From: JAJRZX01 sp964472295
Lineage (GTDB): Bacteria; Desulfobacterota; GWC2-55-46; JADFVP01
Length of the DNA stretch: 16,268 nt
Direction: 5' to 3'
NCBI GenBank assembly: GCA_964472295.1
Contig: CAYYJQ010000041.1
Location: 1 to 16,268, forward strand
The position numbers were made by a program, and so were the translations under genes. The notes below the pieces were generated by a model. The model ran no database searches. It saw only the letters and a program-made list of their open reading frames with translations, and had not been told where the DNA came from. Positions 1 through 5,198 of this stretch are shown here, in pieces (the stretch's first letter is position 1; every line of letters starts with the position of its first letter).

Positions 1-52
<52 letters not shown>

Positions 53-66
53 ATCGATTATTTTAG

Positions 67-212
67 GGAAAGTCTGATTAATTCAGACTTTCCTGCGGCC
101 CATGGATGGGCCGCCATTTTCAGGACTGAAAAGTCCTTGAAAATGTGAGGTAAAGAAAAACCGCGCTTTTTCTTTACCGTCTCTGAATAATTCAGGGATG
201 AATTATTCAGAG
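67..212 (-). repeat. Array of five consecutive hairpins in the leader of tRNA-Pro
   Basis: Five inverted repeats follow one another with 0 to 3 nt between them. H1 is 67-77 with 83-93 (11 bp perfect, core AAGTCTGA). H2 is 95-102 with 107-114 (8 bp, GCGGCCCA). H3 is 115-127 with 132-145 (13 bp, one bulged T, GAAA loop on the plus strand). H4 is 149-160 with 167-178 (12 bp perfect). H5 is 181-194 with 199-212 (14 bp perfect). The stems differ in sequence, so this is not one repeat copied five times, although H1 and H5 share a TCTGA-TAATTCAGA-like core. None is followed by a T-run on either strand that would make a simple terminator. On the tRNA strand H1 ends about 14 nt before the tRNA. Function is unknown. 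Confidence 0.85.
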
Positions 213-252
213 GTTCCTTAGAGAAGAAAGCCCGTTACGAAGAGAAATATTT

Positions 253-281
253 AGCATAACACGGCTCTGAGTTCAAGTCAC
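253..281 (-). promoter_or_regulatory. Promoter-like element upstream of tRNA-Pro
   Basis: On the minus strand there is a -35-like GTGACT (281-276), a 17-nt spacer and a -10-like TATGCT (258-253). The same layout, with the same flanking words GTGACTTG and GTGTTAT, recurs upstream of the neighbouring minus-strand gene at 738-766, which strengthens both calls. Transcription would start near 246 and run through the hairpin array into the tRNA. Confidence 0.5.
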
Positions 282-319
282 TGGCTTAAAAAGGCAGCAA
301 AAAAACAGAGAAAGGGGCC

Positions 320-691
320 TTAAAAACCCACCTCAAAACCGTGCTTGTCCCTTACCACTTTGGCCGCCGCCGCGACAAGGGCCTTGCTGTATTTCTCAAT
401 GGCAAAGGGATTTTTCACATAAACCTTGTAATCCTTCAGCATGGCATGGTCAAGGCCTGTCTTTTTCATGGTAAGGGCCACGAGGAGATAGCGCACCTTA
501 TCGTCAAGGTTCTCGAAGTTCTTGTCCTTGAAGCCGCCTTTTTCAAGACCCTTATTAATAAAATCTATTATCCGCGCCTTTTCCTCGTCCGTGGAGTGCG
601 TGTTATAGATGTGCTTGCCAAGAAGGGCAATCTCAAGTTCCAGTATCTTTCTGCCTGTCTTTACAGGGCTGAGATAGTCAAGAAAACCCAT
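320..691 (-). CDS. Hypothetical small protein, 123 aa, family not recognised
   Basis: This is an open frame of 123 codons reading leftward. ATG at 691 is preferred because AAAAGG sits 6 nt before it; an in-frame TTG two codons upstream (697) is the alternative. The protein is soluble, rich in Lys, Asp and Glu, probably mostly helical, and has no cysteine, signal peptide or membrane segment. It opens MGFLDYLSPVKTGRKILELE, has an acidic/basic middle region (residues about 35-65), and ends in HGFEVGF. I do not recognise a family and assign no function. An overlapping open frame on the opposite strand has a less protein-like composition and no ribosome-binding site. A promoter-like element lies about 45 nt upstream. 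The next gene on this strand is tRNA-Pro; the TCA cluster runs the other way, so a role in it is not implied. Confidence 0.7.
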   Translation of the reverse strand: MGFLDYLSPVKTGRKILELEIALLGKHIYNTHSTDEEKARIIDFINKGLEKGGFKDKNFENLDDKVRYLLVALTMKKTGLDHAMLKDYKVYVKNPFAIEKYSKALVAAAAKVVRDKHGFEVGF

Positions 692-737
692 TATCAACCT
701 TTTATAAGATATTGACCGCGTGTTTTGGAAAAGTCAG

Positions 738-766
738 AGTATAACACAGCCCTTTGCCCAAGTCAC
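738..766 (-). promoter_or_regulatory. Promoter-like element for the small minus-strand gene
   Basis: On the minus strand there is GTGACT (766-761), a 17-nt spacer and TATACT (743-738). It resembles the element at 253-281: both read GTGACTTG at the upstream end and GTGTTAT before the last bases of the -10 box. Spacing to the ATG at 691 gives a short leader of roughly 40 nt. Confidence 0.5.
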
Positions 767-810
767 GGTCTTAGTGCGGCCTTGAGCCCGGACTCAAGGG
801 GAAAATTTTC

Positions 811-846
811 TTGACAGCCCCCTGTTTTTTGTATACTGTATACAAT
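811..846 (+). promoter_or_regulatory. mdh promoter with overlapping operator-like palindrome
   Basis: TTGACA at 811-816 is a perfect -35 box. The best -10 candidate is TATACT at 832-837, with a short 15-nt spacer. It lies within the perfect 17-bp palindrome TTGTATACTGTATACAA (829-845). An operator overlapping a short-spaced -10 box is a classic arrangement for repression or activation by a dimeric regulator. TGTATACA-like palindromes are typical of some GntR-family regulators, but which protein binds here is not known. The core ATACTGTAT recurs upstream of sucC (13485-13493). Confidence 0.6.
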
Positions 847-938
847 ACGCAGAAAATACCACGGTCCAGAACAGGCCGCGGCGCGGCATCCCGGAACAAG
901 GCCTTTCGCGGACATGAGAAGGCAGGCACAAGGGACTT

Positions 939-981
939 GCCGTAAGGCGCCGGAGATTAACGGCAGGCGCCCTATTTTTTT
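939..981 (+). terminator. Attenuator-like terminator in the mdh leader
   Basis: GGCGCC at 946-951 can pair with GGCGCC at 966-971, and the stem is followed by CTA and seven T residues (975-981), as in an intrinsic terminator. A competing pairing of GCCGT (939-943) with ACGGC (960-964) traps the left arm in its loop, so the two folds exclude each other. This is the layout of a transcription attenuator. The stem is only 6 bp with a 14-nt loop, so it may be weak. No known riboswitch class was recognised in 847-938. Confidence 0.35.
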
Positions 982-1058
982 CTGTATCTACTTGCTTTTC
1001 TTACCTTTTTTAAGGCCAACCCGCGTTTAACCACGGGAAAGAAGGGAGTCTAAAAGCC

Positions 1059-1982
1059 ATGGCCCGCAAAAAAATCACTGTCATAGGCGCCGGACACGTT
1101 GGGGCCACCACTGCACTCTGGCTCGCCATGAAAGAACTCGGCGACGTGGTGCTCCTTGATGTCATGGAGGGAGTGCCGCAGGGAAAGGCCCTCGATATGA
1201 CTGAGGCATCGCCCATTGAGGGCTTTGATTCCCGCCTCACGGGCACTACCGAGTACGCCGATACCGCAGAGTCGGACCTTGTAATAATCACCGCGGGACT
1301 CGCGAGAAAACCCGGCATGAGCCGGAGCGACCTCATAGAAAAGAACAAGACCATTGTTGGCGACGTAGTTCGGAAGGTCATGAAATACTCGCCCGGGACA
1401 AAGATAATCGTCGTCACAAACCCACTTGACGTAATGGTCTACGAGGCCTGGGAGATTAGCGGCCTCCCTCCCGCAAGCGTAGTTGGAATGGCCGGGGCCC
1501 TCGATAGTTCGCGCATGAGGTCATTCATCGCCATGGAACTCGATGTCTCCGTGGAGGACGTTCAGGCCATGGTCCTTGGAGGGCACGCCGACGAGATGGT
1601 CCCCCTTGTAAGATACTCAACAGTGGCGGGAATCCCCATCTCAACACTCATTCCCGCCGATAGAATTGACGCCATAATAGAGCGCACCAGAAAGGCCGGC
1701 GGCGAGATAGTCGGCCTCCTCAAGACCGGAAGCGCCTACTACGCGCCGAGCCGAGCCGCCGCGGAGATGGCCGAGGCAATCATAAAAGACAAAAAACGTA
1801 TAATCCCCTGCGCCGCCTTTGTTGACGGCCAGTACGGCGAAAAGGGCTTCTTCATAGGAGTGCCCGTGAAACTCGGCGCCGGAGGAGTAGAAGAAATAAT
1901 AGAACTCGAACTCCAGGAAGATGAAAAAGAGGCCCTCAAAAACTCGGCTAACGCCATAAAAGGCCTACTCGGAAAATTATAA
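1059..1982 (+). CDS. mdh: Malate dehydrogenase (LDH-like MDH), NAD-dependent
   Basis: This enzyme interconverts oxaloacetate and malate with NAD(H) in the cytoplasm. The 307-aa protein matches the LDH-like MDH family length. The Rossmann motif GAGHVG is at residues 10-15, with Asp34 at the end of the second strand favouring NAD over NADP. The substrate loop ARKPGMSR carries Arg83 and Arg89; Arg rather than Gln in the loop marks malate over lactate specificity. NPLDV follows at 121-125, then the catalytic set Asp149, Arg152 and the proton-relay His176 in GGHADEM. ATG 1059 is preceded by GGGAG ten nt upstream. It is the first gene after the palindrome-overlapped promoter and catalyses the first step if the cluster runs reductively. 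It ends in a very A-rich stretch that leads into palindromic repeats. Confidence 0.96.
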   Translation: MARKKITVIGAGHVGATTALWLAMKELGDVVLLDVMEGVPQGKALDMTEASPIEGFDSRLTGTTEYADTAESDLVIITAGLARKPGMSRSDLIEKNKTIVGDVVRKVMKYSPGTKIIVVTNPLDVMVYEAWEISGLPPASVVGMAGALDSSRMRSFIAMELDVSVEDVQAMVLGGHADEMVPLVRYSTVAGIPISTLIPADRIDAIIERTRKAGGEIVGLLKTGSAYYAPSRAAAEMAEAIIKDKKRIIPCAAFVDGQYGEKGFFIGVPVKLGAGGVEEIIELELQEDEKEALKNSANAIKGLLGKL

Positions 1983-2197
1983 AAAAAAAGAAGAAAGATT
2001 TCCTTACTTTCTTTTAGAAAAAAGAAAGTAAGACAAAGAAAACCAGTGGTAGGGTGACACTGCCCACCAAAAAGAAAACACAAAAGAGAAAAGAAGCGGC
2101 CTGCGGCCGCATACTGAGAAATCCCGCTTTCTTTTAAAAAAGAAAGCGGGGCAAAGAAAACTGATTCCAGGGTCGAAAAAAACTGAAAAAGGACACG
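1983..2197. repeat. Intergenic palindromic repeats between mdh and fumarase
   Basis: Two short copies of one repeat lie in the same direction. Copy one has the 13-bp stem 2003-2015/2020-2032 (CTTTCTTTT core) followed by ACAAAGAAAACCAGT. Copy two has the stem 2123-2135/2138-2150 followed by GCAAAGAAAACTGAT. Between them are a damaged GGTGGGC palindrome (2051-2068, ending TGCCCACC) and a GCGGCC/GGCCGC hairpin (2096-2110). The same modules recur at 3035-3154 and 10589-10880. They resemble dispersed intergenic repeats rather than regulatory sites of one gene. No T-run follows a stem in terminator fashion. Confidence 0.8.
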
Positions 2198-3034
2198 ATG
2201 CGCACGATTACAACTGAAGAGATAATAAAAGGCGTACGGGACACCTGCATAGACGCGGCCTGCAACCTCGGCGAGGACGCAAAGAAGGCCATACTCGAGG
2301 CCCGCAACAAAGAAGAATCCCCTACAGGCAGGGAGGTCCTCTCTCAGATAGTCAAGAACTTTGAGATAGCAGAGGGAGAGACCGTGCCCATGTGTCAGGA
2401 CACGGGCATTACCGTCGTCTTCGTGGAAATCGGCACTGAGATTCACCTTGAGGGTCCCCTTGAAGACGCCATTAACGAGGGCGTGCGCCAGGGCTACAAG
2501 GACGGCTTTCTCAGAAAGTCCGTCTGCGACCCCCTTACAAGGGTCAACACAAAGGACAATACCCCGGCCATTATACACACAAGGATCGTGGAGGGAGACA
2601 AACTCCGCATGATAATAGCCCCCAAGGGCGGGGGAAGCGAGAACATGAGCGCTCTCAGGATGTTCAAGCCCTCGGACGGCATCGAGGCCGTGAAGGACTT
2701 TGTCGTGGATACCGTGAAGAACGCCGGAGGCAACCCCTGCCCTCCAACGGTTATCGGCGTGGGCATAGGCGGAAGTTTTGAAAAATCCGCCATTATCGCC
2801 AAAAAGGCCGTTATCCGTCCCCTTGGGCAGAAGAACCCGGACGCAAGTATTGCCGCAATCGAAGATGAACTCCTCGAACGGATAAACGCCCTCGGCATAG
2901 GACCCATGGGCCTTGGCGGCTCGACTACCGCCTTCGCGGTCCACGTGGAGACGCACCCCTGTCACATAGCGAGCCTGCCCGTAGCCATAAACGTTCAGTG
3001 CCACGCCGACAGACACAAGGAGATAGTCCTGTAA
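2198..3034 (+). CDS. fumA: Fumarate hydratase, class I, alpha subunit ([4Fe-4S])
   Basis: This is the N-terminal, cluster-binding half of a class I fumarase, which interconverts fumarate and malate. The 278 aa match the separate-subunit form found in many anaerobes and archaea. VPMCQDTG (Cys66), GGNPCPP (Cys181) and the C-terminal HPCHIASLP (Cys255) and NVQCHADRH (Cys268) supply conserved cysteines; three of these should hold the [4Fe-4S] cluster whose open iron binds substrate. GIGPMGLGG near residues 235-243 is also typical. ATG 2198 has AAGGA five nt upstream. The close relative L-tartrate dehydratase alpha cannot be excluded from sequence alone, but mdh upstream and succinate genes downstream favour fumarase. 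The beta subunit follows after a 159-nt repeat-bearing gap. Confidence 0.95.
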   Translation: MRTITTEEIIKGVRDTCIDAACNLGEDAKKAILEARNKEESPTGREVLSQIVKNFEIAEGETVPMCQDTGITVVFVEIGTEIHLEGPLEDAINEGVRQGYKDGFLRKSVCDPLTRVNTKDNTPAIIHTRIVEGDKLRMIIAPKGGGSENMSALRMFKPSDGIEAVKDFVVDTVKNAGGNPCPPTVIGVGIGGSFEKSAIIAKKAVIRPLGQKNPDASIAAIEDELLERINALGIGPMGLGGSTTAFAVHVETHPCHIASLPVAINVQCHADRHKEIVL

Positions 3035-3154
3035 TATTGGTTTTCTTTAACGCAGTTTGTTTGGGGCAGAGTTTGCCTATAACGGCCATGAACCGAAAAC
3101 CCTCAGGACATGGCCGCACAATCAAAAAACTTTCTTTTTTCCAAAAGAAAGTGG
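3035..3154 (+). repeat. Dispersed repeat, about 120 bp, copy 1
   Basis: The gap between the two fumarase subunit genes is largely filled by one element. It opens TATTGGTTTTCTTT, passes through GGACATGGCC, and ends with the hairpin ACTTTCTTTT (3129-3138) paired with AAAAGAAAGT (3143-3152). The reverse complement of 10692-10813 aligns with it along its whole length with roughly one single-base gap; the last 50 bp are the best conserved. It lies inside an operon yet does not seem to break it, since the rest of the two-subunit fumarase follows. Confidence 0.8.
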
Positions 3155-3193
3155 AAGGTTTTTTATCTTTATCATCTTTAAGAGGTCTTTCAG

Positions 3194-3757
3194 ATGGCAG
3201 ATGATTTCATAAGGCTCACACCACCCCTTGACGACGATACAATGGCTTCTCTTACCATAGGCGACCGTGTGCTTATAACGGGCGTGATGTACACGGCGAG
3301 GGACTCGGCGCACAAGCGTTTTTTTGAACTTCTCGACAGGGGCGAGGAACTTCCCATACCCATAAAGGGGCAGATAATATACTTTGTGGGGCCGACTCCG
3401 GCAAAACCGGGCAGGGCCATAGGCTCAGCCGGGCCCACTACGAGCGGACGCATGGACGCCTACACTCCGCGCCTTCATGACCTTGGACTAAAGGCCACCA
3501 TTGGAAAGGGTCAGAGGAGCGAGGAGGTAAAGGAGGCCCTTGTGCGCAACAAGGCCGTGTATCTCATGGCCGTTGGCGGGGCCGCGGCCCTTATTGCAAG
3601 GAGTATAAAGAGCTGCGAAGTTGTGGCCTATCCCGAGTTTGGCGCCGAGGCCGTAAGGAGGATAGAGGTTGTGGACTTTCCGGCCATAGTGGTGAATGAT
3701 TCAAAGGGCGGCGACCTATTTGCCGAGGGCGTGGCCAGGTACAGGAAGACAAGTTGA
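3194..3757 (+). CDS. fumB: Fumarate hydratase, class I, beta subunit
   Basis: This is the C-terminal half of class I fumarase; it completes the active site with the alpha subunit encoded upstream. The 187-aa length is normal. Family motifs seen are ITGVMYTARDSAHKR (residues about 29-43), YFVGPTPAKPG (about 63-73), and GPTTSGRMD (about 80-88) for substrate carboxylate binding, followed by the IGKGQRS segment. ATG 3194 has AGAGG nine nt upstream. Its stop codon TGA (3755-3757) overlaps the TTG start of hdrC by two bases, so the two genes are probably translationally coupled. That physically ties fumarase expression to the Hdr-Flx module. Confidence 0.95.
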   Translation: MADDFIRLTPPLDDDTMASLTIGDRVLITGVMYTARDSAHKRFFELLDRGEELPIPIKGQIIYFVGPTPAKPGRAIGSAGPTTSGRMDAYTPRLHDLGLKATIGKGQRSEEVKEALVRNKAVYLMAVGGAAALIARSIKSCEVVAYPEFGAEAVRRIEVVDFPAIVVNDSKGGDLFAEGVARYRKTS

Positions 3758-4161
3758 AGATAAAACTCTCGAAGACAGACATTGACGGCGCCCTTGTCAC
3801 GGAGCTCGCGAGCGTATCTGGCGAGGACTTCAAGAAGTGCTACCAGTGCGGCAACTGCTCCGGCGGCTGTCCCGTCTCGTATGCCATGGAGATACCGCCA
3901 AGCCAGATAATACGCTTCCTGCAGCTTGGAAAGACGGACCTTGTCATGGAGGCCAACTCCATGTGGGTCTGCGTGGGATGTCTTCAGTGTTACTCGAGGT
4001 GCCCCAAGGGCGTAAGCGCGGCAAACATACTTGAGGCCGCAAGACAGTTATCACTCCGTAAAGGCATTGACCACGATAGGATTGAGGACCTGCCCGTGAC
4101 CTTCATGAAGAAGGCCCCGCAGCAGGCCATTGTCTGCGGGTTCAGAAAGTTCGTTAGTTGA
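3754..4161 (+). CDS. hdrC: HdrC-like protein, two [4Fe-4S] clusters
   Basis: Heterodisulfide reductase subunit C passes electrons between HdrA and HdrB. Two ferredoxin motifs are present: CYQCGNCSGGCP (Cys29, 32, 35, 39) and CVGCLQCYSRCP (Cys73, 76, 79, 83). At 135 aa it is shorter than many HdrC proteins (often 170-200 aa), because the tail after the second motif is brief and ends in FRKFVS. The TTG start at 3754 is chosen because AGGAAG lies five nt before it, the next residues KIKLSK are HdrC-like, and it overlaps the fumB stop. hdrB follows after 84 nt. In bacteria lacking methanogen cofactors the HdrBC partner is usually a protein disulfide such as DsrC or an unknown acceptor; here a fumarate reductase is encoded in the same cluster. 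Confidence 0.9.
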   Translation: MKIKLSKTDIDGALVTELASVSGEDFKKCYQCGNCSGGCPVSYAMEIPPSQIIRFLQLGKTDLVMEANSMWVCVGCLQCYSRCPKGVSAANILEAARQLSLRKGIDHDRIEDLPVTFMKKAPQQAIVCGFRKFVS

Positions 4162-4245
4162 GGGCAAGGGGGGGTAATCTCTCCAGTCTGGTGCGGCGAA
4201 AAGATATGCCGCCACCTTCGCAAATAAGGATTAAGGCATATTACA

Positions 4246-5106
4246 TTGCTTAAGATACCATATTACCCGGGATGCACGCTGAGCACCGTTGCAAAGGACT
4301 TTGACTCCTCGGCAAGGGACTCGGCCATAAAGATGGGCTTTGAGATAGAGGAACTCCCGAAGTGGAACTGTTGCGGCGCCACCTTCCCACTTACGCCCGA
4401 TAACATCATGGGCCTTAGCGCCCCGGCAAAGGTCCTCGCCGGAGCCGAAGAGGCGGGCGACACGCTTACCACGCTCTGCTCTGTCTGTTACAACGTCCTG
4501 AAGCGCACTAACAGGGTAGTTCAGACTGACGCTGAGAAACGGGGGGTACTTAATGACTTCATGGAAGAAGAGTACTCCGGGGGCGTGGAGGTCGTTCATT
4601 TTCTTGAGGTCCTTCGCGACCGCGTTGGCTTTGAAAAAGTAACTGAGGCCGTGACAAGGCCGCTTCGGGGCATACGCACGGCGGCCTATTATGGGTGCAT
4701 GCTCCTTCGGCCTTTTGAGGATATTGGCATAGACAACGCGGAATCCCCGACCATAATGGAAGACCTCCTCCGTGCCCTTGGGGCCGAGCCCGTGGTCTTC
4801 CCCGACCGTATCGAGTGCTGTGGCGCGCACCTTTCCATGGACAAGCCCGATATTGTCTCAAGGCTCTCCGGTAATGTCATGGCTTCGGCCCTTCGAGAAG
4901 GCGCGGAGATGATAGTCACAACCTGCCCTCTCTGCCAGTATAACCTTGAGAAGACTCAGAAAGATGGCAATGGCGCGGAGGTGCCCATCGTATACTTTAC
5001 TCAGGTCCTCGGCCTTGCCCTTGGGCAGGACGAAGAGACCCTTGGATTTGAGAAGAACAACGTGAGCCCCCTACAGCTCCTTCGGGAGCGGGAACTGGCG
5101 GAATAA
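4246..5106 (+). CDS. hdrB: HdrB-like protein with two CCG domains
   Basis: Heterodisulfide reductase subunit B is the catalytic subunit that holds noncubane [4Fe-4S] clusters in methanogens. Both CCG motifs are intact. The first uses Cys10 (YYPGC), Cys42-Cys43 (WNCCG) and Cys78/Cys81 (CSVC). The second uses Cys151 (YYGC), Cys191-Cys192 (IECCG) and Cys227/Cys230 (CPLC). The full 286-aa length fits the family. TTG 4246 is taken as the start because the next residues LKIPYYPGC match the usual N-terminus and AAGG lies nine nt upstream. Intact CCG motifs mean that two-electron chemistry on a disulfide, or a derived acceptor function, remains possible. In methanogen thiol:fumarate reductase an HdrB-like CCG region is fused to the FrdB subunit; here the equivalent domains are separate genes in one cluster. 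Confidence 0.93.
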   Translation: MLKIPYYPGCTLSTVAKDFDSSARDSAIKMGFEIEELPKWNCCGATFPLTPDNIMGLSAPAKVLAGAEEAGDTLTTLCSVCYNVLKRTNRVVQTDAEKRGVLNDFMEEEYSGGVEVVHFLEVLRDRVGFEKVTEAVTRPLRGIRTAAYYGCMLLRPFEDIGIDNAESPTIMEDLLRALGAEPVVFPDRIECCGAHLSMDKPDIVSRLSGNVMASALREGAEMIVTTCPLCQYNLEKTQKDGNGAEVPIVYFTQVLGLALGQDEETLGFEKNNVSPLQLLRERELAE

Positions 5107-5198
5107 AGAACGTCTTAACCGTGCTCCAATGACTTTCGCGGCAGAGGAAAGCGCCGCGGATGGGGTTGTAGAGTTGGAATTATGAAAGAGGTGTTATC

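Larger units (their letters stand above)
53..319. other. Intergenic region between tRNA-Pro and the small minus-strand gene
   Basis: This 267-nt stretch contains the five-hairpin array (67-212) and a promoter-like element (253-281), both annotated separately. The remaining parts (213-252 and 282-319) are A-rich on the plus strand. I see no reading frame with a convincing start, and no clear terminator for the gene that ends at 320. Confidence 0.7.
692..1058. other. Divergent intergenic region and mdh leader
   Basis: This 367-nt gap separates the leftward small gene from rightward mdh. From left to right it holds the minus-strand promoter-like element (738-766), a short inverted repeat CTTGAG/CTCAAG (781-798), the mdh promoter with overlapping palindrome (811-846), and a leader of about 215 nt with an attenuator-like segment (939-981). 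A small inverted repeat CCCG/CGGG occurs at 1020-1037. GGGAG at 1044-1048 is the likely ribosome-binding site of mdh. No protein-coding frame is convincing in this gap. Confidence 0.7.

Noticed and set aside
341..715. 124-codon plus-strand frame overlapping the small minus-strand gene
   Set aside because: Composition is less protein-like than the minus frame, it lacks a Shine-Dalgarno, and promoter-like signals support the minus strand.
1739..3016. 425-codon open frame on the minus strand across mdh and fumarase alpha
   Set aside because: It is antisense to two well-supported genes, and its translation is low in complexity and matches no family. High third-position GC in the real genes opens such frames.
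4190..4216. Hairpin between hdrC and hdrB as a regulatory element
   Set aside because: GGTGCGGC against GCCGCCACC pairs only with a bulge, and no T-run or ribosome-binding-site occlusion is apparent. Such imperfect hairpins are expected by chance in GC-rich DNA.
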